Below, one piece after another: positions 44,559-55,784 of a stretch of 64,000 nucleotides of DNA. The DNA is taken from the NCBI GenBank assembly GCA_963995505.1, contig OZ023198.1, positions 9,725,141 to 9,789,140 on the forward strand, written 5' to 3'. The notes under the pieces are model-generated. The model was not told the origin of the DNA, made no database searches, and saw only the letters and a list, made by a program, of their open reading frames with translations. Within the stretch, counting starts at the first letter, position 1; each line of letters begins with the position of its first letter. This DNA is from Hypericum androsaemum. Its lineage: Eukaryota; Streptophyta; Magnoliopsida; Malpighiales; Hypericaceae. The translations under genes and the position numbers were made by a program.

Positions 44559-45634
44559 GGGCAAATTACCCCCTAGTCATCCTCCCCCTCGGGTCCCTGC
44601 ATTTTTTGAAAATAATTTTACCGTCCTTCGTCTTTGGTTAAACCTCCCCCTCGAGTCCCTTGCACAAGTTAGCAGCTTTTTTTATTTTTAGTCATGGATA
44701 TGACCATTATACCCCTCTGGAGTTCTTCTCAGGCGAACAAAACATTCTGGTCATCTTCTCCGGCGACTCTCCAGTGAACTTTTCTGGCAAAAAAACTCAG
44801 AAATTAAAAACCCAAATCAAAACCCAAAGAGGAGCGGGCGGATCTGTAGCCATCGAGGAGCGATACGAGGGTCGCGGCGCTCCTGCCGACGGCGGGCACG
44901 AACTTCGGGAAGGACGGCGAGCACGAACTCTGCCGGTGGTGTTCTTGTTGGACCGGATCTGTAACCATCGAGGAGCAATACCAGGGGAGGCTTCGTCTTC
45001 TTTCTCTTCTTCTTCGTGCTCTCTACTTCCTTCCTCTTTTACCACTTCAAGTATTCCTTCAACAAGAAGGGAATCGAAGAAGTATTCCTTCGTGCTCTCT
45101 ACTGCCATCGAAGTTTCCCTCTCAGGTGAGTGAAGGGAATCGAAGAAGTCTCTGGCCGTCTCAGGTTTCCTTGTAATTTTGTCACCAAGTCGAGCGGTTA
45201 CTGGTTTCCCTTTCCTTGTATTTAGTCGAGCGGCGTCGGTTTATGGTCGTCGAAGTCTCTGGGCGTCGAAGCTCGAGCTCGAGGACCTCGTTCCACACAT
45301 GTTTGAGGTCTCGATACCGGATGGAGCTCCTCCTTGGACTAGTGCGCATGAGTTTAGGTTCTCTGACGTTAGCCAGAGTTTGCCGGAGAGTCGCCAGAGA
45401 TCACAGGTGTTCACCGAAGAAGATGACCGGAAGGTTGGGTTCGCCTGAGAAGATTACCATAGGGGTATAATAGTCATTTTCTTGACCAAAAATAGAAAAA
45501 AGAGCCGATGACGTTAGCTAGGGAACCGAGGGGGAGGTTTAACCAAACACGGGGGACGATAAAATTATTTTCGGAAATCCAGTGACCCAAGGGAGAGGAT
45601 GACCAAATACCAGGGATTAGGGGATAATTTGCCC
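44559..45634. mobile_element. Non-autonomous Mutator-like element with gene-like interior
   Basis: Perfect 9-bp target duplication ATTCCTTTT (44550-44558, 45635-45643) and inverted terminal repeats of about 100 bp starting GGGCAAATTA, conserved through AAAATAATTTTA and GGTTAAACCTCCCCCTCG. The interior (44800-45450) is much more GC-rich, with open frames in both directions and a potential splice donor (CTCTCAGGTGAGTG near 45120). I recognise no protein family. The pattern fits a Pack-MULE that captured host sequence. Confidence 0.85.
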
Positions 45635-45643
45635 ATTCCTTTT

Positions 45644-46544
45644 TAACTTATGACACAATTACACCTTGATTTAGTTTTCATAAATATTTATCCTAGTCAT
45701 TTAATTAATTAGGTGATCTACGAACGTACTTGGCATTTTTTAATTTATTGGCATATACCAAGTCATAAAAAAAATCATAATATAATTTGGTATGCAGTGA
45801 CCAACATAAAGTTTCTCGGTCTGCACACACTAATTCTTAATTATATGGCGGCCAGTTAAACAAATCGCACGATCTCCCACATGCTAGTTGGAAAAAAATT
45901 ACGACCACAATACGACTTTTTTTCGTATTGTGGTTACGAAGAAAAATGTCGTACTGTGGACACATACGATGAAAAAAGTCGAATTGTAGTTAAAGCGCGG
46001 ATCCGGCATTTCCATCGCTTGTACAAGTCTAGACGCAGCTAGAATATTCCAGAATTAGTTATCGGGAAATGAGTAGTGACGAGGCAACTACAATAGCTTG
46101 GAGAGCAAGCTCCAAAAGCAATGTTTATTACCCAATGGGAGAAGACCAAAAATGATTTATTGATGAGTCCAAAATTAAAAACACGGTGTCAGTATTAGAC
46201 GGTTGCACTAAAATATAAGTACATTAATAGAAAATAATTGTAGATAAGCTTCGGAAATTCTTCCCAATACAATAATATAATATTTGTTAAAAGAGTGATA
46301 TCACTTTTTAAATATCTTATTTAGTACAAAATATAGCACACAAGAACCGGTCAAGAACCGGTCAGGGAATTTCTTGATAAAGTTATCAAGATTGGTGGGG
46401 CCCGGAAACTTGGGGGTCAAGTTCTTGAAAGAGAACGAATTCTCTTGTTTCCTAATTTTTTACTGCTGAACTAAGTACGCTACTTATGTTTTCCTCAGAA
46501 TTTATATTAAATCAATCACATAAAGGTAAATTTTAGATTATAAC
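45644..46544 (+). repeat. AT-rich spacer, small palindromic MITE and promoter module
   Basis: CACAATACGAC palindromic repeat at about 45830-46000, then a promoter module with HSE at 46041. No gene. Confidence 0.6.
46041..46055 (+). promoter_or_regulatory. Perfect heat-shock element
   Basis: AGAATATTCCAGAAT, triple pentamer nGAAnnTTCnnGAAn intact despite a changed last base. Followed by a foldback element rather than a gene. Confidence 0.68.
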
Positions 46545-47060
46545 ATTTTATAGCATCAATAACCTACAGCATGATCCCGATGAAACATGTGAACAACAAA
46601 TTTTTCCCGCGTGACTCGATTTTCCTAACATGGCAATCATTTTCCTCAACTCTTCTAGTAAAATGATCCGGGATAGAGATCAGATTAGGTGCGGATAATG
46701 TGAACCCAGCAGTACCAATCGGACAATACATCACACGACGGCACATCACGACGACACACATGAATGACGGCACATCACGTCGTCACATATGAACAACGGC
46801 ACATTAGGCAATGTGTCGCTGTAATTTGTGATGTGCCCTCGAAAAAGTGATGTGACGCTGGAGTAATGTGTCGTTGTGATGTGTCGCTAGTGTAATGTGC
46901 TGTCGGAGTGATGTACCGCTAATCCCCATGTTGTCCGATTGGTGCCGCTGAGGGGTCACTAGCACTAAATCCAACCTCTCGAACAAGATTCTCTTGACAT
47001 CTCGAGATCATGCTATTGGTGCGAGACCTGAACGATGACGTGATGACAAGAGTGAGCAAA
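46545..47060. mobile_element. Foldback element, copy 3
   Basis: Outer left segment with CATCATTCAGG is missing here, but the inner arms and the ACCAATCGGACAA / TTGTCCGATTGGT inverted pair (about 46709 and 46932) are kept. Confidence 0.68.
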
Positions 47061-47700
47061 ATATACAAGAGGGAAAAATCAACTTTAGTACCATGTGGTA
47101 TCACGAAAAATTACTTAATTATCATATGGTTTAAAATCCGTCAACTTAGTAAAATTTATTCTAGCATTGATGATGTGGCTTGCCATGTCAATTTTCTTTA
47201 AGACAAAAATTTTGGAAAAATTGCCGAGTTCCCGTGGCGGTTAGAAGACGGTGTAAGCAGCTTTTCTTTCCTAGGCGAGGATCGTGCCAAAGGACGTTTT
47301 TGCACGAAAAGAAGCCTTTAACCTCCGGTATGTTTCCCTGTTGTAAATTGTTTTCTTTTTTCCCAGAGTTAGTCCAGTCCGAGGTTATGTGTTGTTGCGG
47401 GAAGTTGAACCCGACCTCCTCAGTCATTAAGAGGTTACTCGTCGTAAGAAGAGATGAGAGTAGTAACATCACTTTATGATTTTATTGGGTCATAGACTGA
47501 CTCTAGTTAAAGCGCGCATTTCCATCGCTTGTACGAGTCTAGACGCAGCTAGAATATTCCAGAACTAGTTATTGGGAAATTACGCGGCAACTACAATAGC
47601 TTTTTTGAGGAAGGAATCTACAATAGCTTGGAGAGCAAGTCCCAAAAGAAATGTTTATTACCAAATGGGAGAAGAAGGAAAAAAGATTTATTGATGGGTC
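47061..47700 (+). repeat. Spacer and promoter module upstream of NAC-E
   Basis: GACGGTGTAAGCAG spacer (about 47247), TCAGTCATTAAGAGG and HSE, but the later half of the module is absent: GATGGGTCCAAAAT joins directly to the NAC promoter at about 47710. Confidence 0.65.
47551..47565 (+). promoter_or_regulatory. Perfect heat-shock element near NAC-E
   Basis: AGAATATTCCAGAAC, 226 bp upstream of the NAC-E TATA box, the shortest HSE-to-TATA distance in the window. Confidence 0.75.
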
Positions 47701-47709
47701 CAAAATAAA

Positions 47710-48065
47710 AGAACACTAGAAAGTGAACTTAGGATTGCACAGTGATAGAGTACTTGGTATATCATTCTCGCGAGCCTATAAATTTGCTGTGTGATGACCA
47801 TATGATATCCACAAGTAGTTACAAGTACACAAGCAAGCAAGCATATGCCTAGTTTATACCAGCAACAACCAAGCTCTTTGCCTCTTGCAATCCCCATCGC
47901 TCTGTTCCACATTCAACTGATCATCCTTACTATTTTAGGAAGTGGAGTGAAAAGCCTGCTTGCTGCCTGTCAAGTGAGTTTTGTTGTTCTGCATATATAT
48001 GTTATACATGTACAACTGCTCTGCTTTAGCTGCTTTTACTTGCTTTTCCGCTCGAACGAGATCGA
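47710..48065 (+). pseudogene. NAC-E: promoter and 5' UTR only
   Basis: Nearly identical to NAC-B 16228-16600: TATA box TATAAATTT at 47777, leader, intron donor CTGTCAA/GTGAGTTT and intron up to CGAACGAGATCGAG. It breaks off at about 48065, before the coding start, and joins segment X. A promoter without its gene; it could still start transcripts into X. Confidence 0.82.
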
Positions 48066-48079
48066 GTCTGCTTTAGATA

Positions 48080-49132
48080 AAATGTCCTTAAATACGATAA
48101 GAAGATGATAATTCAGAAGAATGACAGATCCGTTTGATCTTAAGTGAATGTGCTGTCCAAAAAATTGCGAACCGGAGTTGTTGACCTGTTAGTGATAAAT
48201 TAAAATAAGCTAGACCTGTTTTACGGTTTTGAAAACACAGAGCACCTAAATGATATTTGGTAAAATTATAGGGTACTTAAGTGTACTTTTCCATATTTTT
48301 AGTAGACAACCTAGTAAATTTATTTATAAGTGTAGAAAATTTATATAATAGTTGATTAAAGATTTTAGATTGAATATGGAAATTCTAACATGATACTACT
48401 ATGTGACTTGTTATTCATGTCCAATTAATTATTTTAAATTTTAGGTTGGTTATAAAAATTTCAATTGATTAATCTCTTTTAACAAGTCAAACCCTTAATT
48501 CATTATGTTGCGTGGAAGAAATTGCAAGTCTGTCCATGGCTATGAAGAAGAAGAAGAAAGAAAGAAGTTGGAGAGGAAAACATGGAAGATGGGTCTTTGT
48601 TGATATATCGCTGCTGGAATTTGAAGTTAATTGGGCTGGTTGTGAGATGGGCCACGTCATTGTTCAAGTTGGGCTTGATTAGTTGTTAGGTTAAGAAGGC
48701 TAATGGGCTCAAGTACTTGTTTGTAGGCCCAATCATGTGTAAGTAATTTTGGGTCAACGAGGTTCTATAATTATGGGAACTCTTAAGGTTCTAGGCATGC
48801 ATGAATGCTATGTGAAATGGAAATGTCCACGTGTGTCTTTTTCTTCTACTCTTTTCTACACTAAAATTCTAATCTTTCGGGATCTATTTGACCATTGGAA
48901 CTCCTGGGATTTTGGTAACTATTACAATACATTGTATTGTTATTATGTTTTTTTCCTCTACCTATAAAAATATTTTTTTCTTCACAAATTTTGGAAGAAT
49001 TGCATAATATGACAATTTGTCTTACCCATTGCTCATCTTAAGCATTTAAAGGTAATGATTTTGCAATACCGTAATTGGCCATCTCAGTTAATAATAATGA
49101 ATGCTGCTCTCCTCTACCTATATGGGTTTAAA
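48080..49132. repeat. Duplicated segment X, copy 2
   Basis: Parallels 10640-11660 including the GAAGAAGAAG patch and CCCAATCATGTGTA. No conserved open frame. Confidence 0.7.
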
Positions 49133-49572
49133 GGTGTAAAAAACATCCATGGTCACTAATCTTTTATAAGTTTTAGTCTATGGTCATTAATTTATTTTGT
49201 TGTTCCTTTATGGACGCTCATCCATTTTAAGTCACCCATGTATGGTCACTGCGACTAATTTTGAAATTGTAAAATTTCTAAAATATTCCAAACTTTTTTC
49301 TTTCTCTCTCGCCTTTTACTTCTTCCCTTCTCTATCATTTCAAAATTAAAAATTTTGATTCGCCGAATAATTCGATGAATTGACAAATTTTGGAAATTGA
49401 TTCATGTGCAATTCGTTCGTTCAAGGATGAATTCGAATTTAAATTTTGGTTTGCATGAGTCAGTTCGAATCTAAATCGAATAAAGGGTGTCGATAAAGAG
49501 ACAAAAAATATATATTCGTGACCATGGGCTAAAATTTATAAAAGATTAGTCACCATTGGTATTTTTTACCAT
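49133..49572. mobile_element. MITE with about 45-bp terminal inverted repeats
   Basis: Left GGTGTAAAAAACATCCATGG, TCACTAATCTTTTATAAGTT; right end reverse-complements to GGTAAAAAATACCAATGG, TGACTAATCTTTTATAAATT. Copy 1 of segment X lacks it (empty site near 11650). Likely target duplication TTAAA. Confidence 0.75.
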
Positions 49573-49599
49573 TAAAAGGTAAAATTTTGCTATCTAACT

Positions 49600-49830
49600 C
49601 CCACAATTAGCACACACTAATTCTTAATTACAGGGTGGCCAGTCAAAAAAATTGCACGATCTCCCACACACTAGCTGGGAAAAAAAATTACAACCACAAT
49701 ACGACACAAGAAGTCGTATTTAACCACAATACGACTTTTTTATTGTGGTTATGACGAAAGATGTCGTAATGTGGTTACATATAAAATTTGTATTGTGGTC
49801 GGTCACTCTTGAAGACGTGAACACTAGATC
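49600..49830. mobile_element. Palindromic MITE-like repeat (CACAATACGAC family), copy 3
   Basis: CCACAATACGAC, GTCGTATT and TTGTGGTTA alternate in both orientations, as at 11700-11910. Confidence 0.5.
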
Positions 49831-49956
49831 CAAAAAACTTTAATTTTGGATCCCATTTTTGTAAAACTTTCTAATTGGAACCCCATTGGGGAAAACCCAT
49901 GCTTTTATTTGGTCATTGACTCATTGTAGTTAAAGCGCGGATCCAGCAAGGGAAAC

Positions 49957-50421
49957 ATCATGGTTTTAAAACCCGGCCCGGAGCTACGACCCAGAATTCC
50001 TACTATTTTTTGGATCAGTCGATCAGACTGGTTGGACCATTGGTCGGACCAAATTATTTATTTTTTAATATTTTAAATAATATATATACATATATATGTA
50101 TGTTAAAATATACTTATTTTCCATACAAAAAAAGTAGACTTAATTTTTTATCTCTCCACTCTATAAATCTACTTATTTATTTATTTATTACTTTATAAAC
50201 TTGTCAAATCAATTTTTTTGACTCAAAAACTACCCAAAAAAGCCAATTTCGCCCATTTTTGTACGAACCGGGGTCTACCGGTCAGCGTGGACCTCAAAAT
50301 TGCCCGGTCCGACCAGATTTGGTCCGGTTAGTACAGACTCCGGTCAAAAACCTAAGAATGACCCGCTCTGGTGTCCGTTTCATGGTCCAACAAGTCGGAC
50401 CACATTTTTTAAAACCATGAT
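49957..50421. mobile_element. MITE (465 bp) with ATCATGGTTTTAAAA ends
   Basis: The 15-bp terminal inverted repeat is perfect. The interior contains several CCGGTC/GACCGG and GGTCCGAC motifs. It splits a promoter module whose undisturbed form reads GCGCGGATCCGGCATTTCC (46007). Target duplication is not clear. Confidence 0.65.
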
Positions 50422-50970
50422 TTCCATCGCTTATACGAGTCTAGACGCAGCTAGAATATTCCAGAACTAGCTATTGGGAAATTCGAGGCAACTGCAATAA
50501 GCTTGGAGAGCAAGTTCCAAAAGCATTGTTTATTGCCAAATGGGAAAAGACCAAAAAAGATTTATTGACGGGTCCAAAATAAAAAACACGATATCACTAT
50601 ATCGTCAGACAGCTGCAGTAAAATATATGTACATTAATGAAAAATAATTGTAGATAAGCTTTAGAAACTCTTCACAATACAACAGTATAATACTTATTGA
50701 TATAACCTTTTAATCGACTCAAAACGAAGGAAACAATGCAAATTGTAGCACTCAAGTACCGGTCCCTCAAAAAAAAAGTACCGGTCCGAGAATTTCTTGA
50801 TAAAGTTATAAAGATTGGTGGGACCCAGAAACTTAGAGGGCAAGTCCTGGAAAGAGAACAGATTCTCTTGTTTCCTAATTTTTTACTGCTGAACTAGGTA
50901 CGCTACTTATGTTTTCCCGACAATTTATATTAAATCAATCACATATAGGTAAATTTTAGATTATAATATT
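50422..50970 (+). repeat. Promoter-module repeat with HSE
   Basis: Complete block order; a small A-rich duplication (AAGTACCGGTCC twice) near 50755-50785. Confidence 0.72.
50453..50467 (+). promoter_or_regulatory. Perfect heat-shock element
   Basis: AGAATATTCCAGAAC; 2.5 kb upstream of NAC-D. Confidence 0.7.
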
Positions 50971-50974
50971 TTAT

Positions 50975-51510
50975 AGCATCAATCACGTATAGGCCACGCC
51001 ATCATTCAGGCCTTTCGGCTACATAACCTACATCATGATCCCGATGAAACTTGTGAAGAGCAGACTTCTCCCGCATGACTCGATTTTCCTAACATGGCAA
51101 TCATTCTCCTCAGTTTTTCTAGTAAAGCAACCCGGGACAAAGATTGGATTAGGTTCAGACAATGTGATGCCAGTAGCACCAATCGGACAATACATCATAC
51201 AGCAGCACATCAGAACGACACACATGAACAACGGCACATCACAACGGCACATATGAATAAAGGCACATCAGGTAATGTATCGCTGTAATTTGTGATGTGC
51301 CGTCAAAATAATGTATTGTTGTGATGTGCCGCTGATGTAATGTGTCGTCGGGGTGATGTACCGCTGATCTCCATGTTGTCCGATTGGTGACGCTGAGGGT
51401 CAGTAGTACCAAATCCAACTCCCAGGGACAAGCTTCTCCTTACATCTCGAGATCATGTAGCAAGATGTATTGGTGTGAGACCTGAATGGTGACGTAATGA
51501 CAAGAGTGAG
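50975..51510. mobile_element. Foldback element, copy 4
   Basis: CACCAATCGGACAA (about 51177) and TTGTCCGATTGGTG (about 51376) are perfect inverted partners flanking arms of CGGCACATCACA and TGTGATGTGCCG units. Confidence 0.72.
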
Positions 51511-52120
51511 CAAAATATACAACAGAAAAAAATCAACTTCAATATCATGTGGTATTGCGAAAAATTATTTAACTATTCTATAGTTTAAAACTCGTCAACT
51601 GAGTCAAATTTATTCTAGCACTGATGATGTGGCTGTTAGAAGACGGCTTAAGCGGCTTTTCTTTCGAGAACTAGCTATTGGGAAATTGTGAGGCAACTAC
51701 AATAGCTTGGAGAGCAAGTTCTTTTTTTTTAGGGGCTTGGAGAGCAAGTTCCAGAAGCAATATTTATTGCCAAATGGGATAAGACCAAAATATTTTATTG
51801 ATGGGTCTAAAACAAAAAATACGGTGTCAGTATATTGTCAGACGGCTGCAATAAATTATACATACATTAATGGTAAATAACTCTAGATAAGCCTAGAAAT
51901 TTTTGGTAATACAATATTGTAATACTTGTTATGGGAGTTATATCATCTTTTAAATATCTTATCTAATTCAAATTTAGATTAGTAGACACAAAATCAAAGG
52001 AAACAATGTAAAATGTAGCACCCAAAATACCGATCGGGGAATTTCTTGATAAAGTTATAAAGATTGGCGGGGCCCGGAAACTTAGAGGGCAAGTCCTGGG
52101 CATTTCGATTGTTTGTACGG
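51511..52120 (+). repeat. Partial promoter module, HSE lost
   Basis: Joins GAAGACGGCTTAAGCGGC directly to GAGAACTAGCTATTGGG, deleting GAATATTCC; the later blocks are kept. A duplicated GGCTTGGAGAGCAAG piece (51702-51750) repeats the arrangement seen at 15570. Confidence 0.65.
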
Positions 52121-52134
52121 GTCTAGACGAAGCT

Positions 52135-52149
52135 AGAATATTCCAGAAC
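52135..52149 (+). promoter_or_regulatory. Perfect heat-shock element upstream of NAC-D
   Basis: AGAATATTCCAGAAC, about 445 bp upstream of the NAC-D TATA box. Confidence 0.76.
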
Positions 52150-52519
52150 TAGCTACTGGGAAATGACGAGGCAACTACAACAGCTTGGAGCGCAAGTTCC
52201 GAAAGCAATGTTTATTACCAAATGGGAGACCAAGAAAAAAAGATTTATATATGTGTCCAAAATTAAAAACACGGTGGCGGTGTATCGCCAGATGATTGTA
52301 GTAAATATATGTACATTGATAGAAAATAATTGTAGATAAGACTCGGAAACTCTTCCCAATACAATAATACTTGTTAGGAGAGTCATATAACTTTTTAATA
52401 GTTTAAATTTGGATTAGTCCGAAAGGAAACAATGCAAAATGTAGCACCCAAGTAGGGGAATTTCTCGATAAAGTTATAAAGATTGGCGGGGCCCGGAAAC
52501 TTAGAGGGCAAGTCCTACG

Positions 52520-52963
52520 GACACTACAAAGTGAAACTTAGGATTGCACAGTGATACTTGGTATATCATTCTCGCGAGCCTATAAATTTGCCGTGTGATG
52601 ACCATATGATACCCACAAGTAGCTTCTTCCTTATTTAGTTTCAAGTACACAAACAAGCAAGCATATGCCTAGTTTATACCAGCAACAACCAGCTCTTTGC
52701 CTCTTGCAATCCCCTTCCCTCTGTTCCACATTCAACTGATCATCCTTTTCATCTTATATTTCACTTTCGTTTTGGCCGATCTGTCGTTAAGAGACGAGAC
52801 GACCTTCTTACTATTTTAGGAAGTGGAGTGAAAAGCCTGCTGCCTGTCAAGTGAGTTTTGTTGTTCTGCATATATGTTTTATATATACAACTGCTCTGTT
52901 TTAGCTTTTTTACTTGCTTTTTCGCTTGAACAAGATCCAAGTTCGAATCTTCTTGCTGCAGAT
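52520..52963 (+). promoter_or_regulatory. NAC-D core promoter and 5' UTR with leader intron
   Basis: TATA box TATAAATTT at 52581 within the block GTATATCATTCTCG. Leader, donor CTGTCAA/GTGAGTTT (about 52850) and acceptor TTGCTGCAG (52953-52961). Confidence 0.65.
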
Positions 52964-54137
52964 ATGGCCGGTGAAGTAACTATGTTGAGCGCAACAACAA
53001 TGCTTGACATAGACGAAGAGATTGGTGAAGGGTTCCGCCCCACTGATACGGAGCTGGCAACTCATTATCTGAAGCAAATGCTCCAAGGCTACTACTGCCT
53101 TGTAGTAAAAATCCCAGTGGTTGACATCTACAAGTATGAACCCTTGGATTTACCCTGTGAGTAATATCGATAACAAGAGCATCAGCCTTTTCGTCTCGTG
53201 ATTACTCTTAGTTTATGTTTAATTTTGTGTATGCTGATCATGACACTCCATTGCGATTGGCAGATCTTTCCGGACTGAGTTTGTCAAGGTCCGAGTGGTA
53301 TTTCTTCTGTCCCCGCCACGACGAGAATGGCAGCCGCAGAAACAGACTGACAAATGAAGGATTCTGGAAGTTCACGGGTAAAGATCGTGTGATAAAAGAT
53401 GAGTCCAAGAGAGATACGTTGTTCAAGAAGAAGAGTTTGGTTTACTATGGTGGCCGTAGTCATCGTGGTAATCGGACTAATTGGGTCATACATGAGATTC
53501 GAGCAACTCTTGATGATGGAACTACACAGGTATATCGATCTCTTGGACTCACTACTAGAACATGCATTTGTTAACATCAAGAATATGTTCCTAAGAGTTT
53601 AACCTTTTTGTTCAAATGTAGGGAACTTATGTACTCTGTAAAGTAATCAAGAAACCAGACAAGAATGTCAAGGTGTCAACTGACAGCGAAGGCGAACAAA
53701 GTAGCAGAATTGCTACCGAACACGACCATCTTTCGACAAAAGCAAACTCCGAGTTCTCAGCTAATGTAGAAGATAGCCGCAGTAGTAGTTATAGGCAGGC
53801 AGATAATGTTGAAGATGAACAAATTCATTCAACGGACTTAGAAACTTCGTATCTAAGTTCACACGGTGAAAACGACGCATCATATACAACCATCCCAAAA
53901 GAGGTAAGCTAGCCCCGTCATGGCCATGTGTGCAAGAGCTTCGATTATCAAATGATCTTCAACTCATCCAATTTTATCTTTTCGTGATTTTTTCTACAGG
54001 TAATGGTTGGACAACAATCTGATGTGTCATTTATCGGCTATAACAACAAACGTTATGGCATTAACCCGATACCAGGGTCATCTGTAACACCAGAGTTCAA
54101 TGAGCTGTCGGTGTTCGACTATGGTTCTTGGGACTAG
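52964..54137 (+). CDS. NAC-D: NAC-domain transcription factor, four exons
   Basis: Exons 52964-53156, 53264-53529, 53622-53903 and 54000-54137; phases agree, 292 aa. NAC subdomains: GEGFRPTDTELATHYL, IPVVDIYKYEPLDLP, SEWYFFCPRH, GFWKFTGKDRVI, RTNWVIHEIRA, YVLCKV. The last base of exon 1 is T instead of G, changing the split codon to Tyr but leaving the GTGAGT donor. Exons 3 and 4 of NAC-B/C are fused into one 282-bp exon: the end of exon 3, the intron and the start of exon 4 are replaced by AATGTAGAAGAT, in frame. It ends SVFDYGSWD. Nuclear DNA-binding regulator by family; the HSE modules upstream suggest heat induction (inference). Confidence 0.88.
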
Positions 54138-54250
54138 CGGCTTTTCAGCTGAACAAAGGTGAATGTAGTTCCACTGTGTATCCATAGCCGGATTCCAATT
54201 CATTATAAACCGTATCCATTACAATCTAACACATTACATCTGTTTTTCAG

Positions 54251-54379
54251 GTGGATGAAATAAGCTTGATGCTTTCCAATAAGTCATATGCAGAGGACGG
54301 TATCACGCGTTACAGCATCGGCAGCATACCGCCTTTTTCGGGTTCTTTGAACCCCCAATTCTATCTGTATCATGTGTGA
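54251..54379 (+). other. NAC-D candidate alternative last exon (43 codons)
   Basis: VDEISLMLSNKSYAEDG ... FYLYHV, then TGA, after a TTTTTCAG acceptor; phase 0 and the same length as in NAC-A and NAC-C. Confidence 0.55.
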
Positions 54380-55784
54380 ATCTGCAAGTATGTAATAAAT
54401 GACATAGAATCGGTACCGAAGAAGAGGAAATGATTCCAGTGCTGTAGTTCTATCCCTAGTTGATTAAGTACTAATTATTATTTTCAAGTACTATGTTCAA
54501 AGTATGGTGAGCAAGTAAACTTCAAAATGTGGCATTTGCTCTTTGTATTCATGAAGCTTGGTGTAGTCTCGTCACTCCTACTTCAATAAAAGCAACATCG
54601 ATCCTTAAAAACGATTACATTGCGAATCTGACTAGTCCAAATTCGGGTCAAATCACCGGAAGTGCAACATAACCCTCCCTGAGTAATACCAAAACAACTT
54701 CAAAAATGGCAAGACAAAAACAAAAACATCAAAGACCACATTTGCTTCTCTCTCCCGTTTAACAGAAATGACAAGTTTTACGGCTGGAAGTTTGAGTTCA
54801 TTTGGATAGTAATTGTATTACTGGAACCTTAATTTTGATGGAATAAAGATCGACAAGCAACAGAAAGCAGATCTGCTAGTCCCGAAGACCGGAAAAGGCA
54901 ATGCAAACACTGCAACTCGGATTTTCATATTTATCGATTGCTCAGAGATGACCATTTACAATGTTCGCACGTCAAGTAAACAAAAACACGTCTTAGAACA
55001 ACGATGGCGATCACCACCGGATTGACTCGTTCATTTTGGCCGGCTTCAGTCCCTCGTAATTATACTCCTCCGATGATGGCAAGACTGATGATCAAGCCAC
55101 CACAACGATGACGACAATCCTCAAAATGATCCCGAAAATGACCAAGAGCAGGCAACTCTGCATCAAGAAAATTTGAAATGTTATATCTAACTTGAACGAG
55201 TCAAGAACATGTCAACGTCACTAGCAAACAATCTTTATAACATGGCCAAAAAATATCAAGCAGAAGACGTCAAATGGGTCCTTGAAGAAGTTGCAGACTG
55301 CCAACCATTCTTCAAAATATATATGGTCAACCAAAAGTATTGCAGACTGCCTTCAGAGATGTAACTTAAAAAGCTTAAAAACAATAAATTCGGAAAAAAA
55401 AGGGTAAGTTGCAAAAGTATTGATTAACGATAGTGATCGTCAACCACACCTTACACATTAACGATACATGAACTCTACCAGGGTATTGATCGTTCTTGGC
55501 TATGGTTATTGTTTGTCCGGTTGGGATTATCACGTTGTTAGTTACAAAAGTATTGATTATTCGTGACATTGGCTATGGTACGGTAGTGGGCCAATAATAA
55601 TAACCACACCCTACCCTTTTTTTCCATGGAGACGAATTTATTGTTCTTAAACTAAAAGACTTGGTAAAGATTAATCTCCCTACTACTAACTCATTTTATT
55701 TTCGGAAAAAAAAGGGTGAATTTGAAAAGACATTGAATTTCTTTTTTGGGGGAGGAAGTCAATCGGAATTCAATTTTTTGAACT
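54380..55784. other. NAC-D downstream segment, no recognised gene
   Basis: Same order of blocks as after NAC-A and NAC-C up to 55330, followed by AT-rich sequence. An imperfect duplication around TGAACTCTACC and GTATTGATCG near 55465-55500 recurs at 60560. Short open frames are not conserved. Confidence 0.5.
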
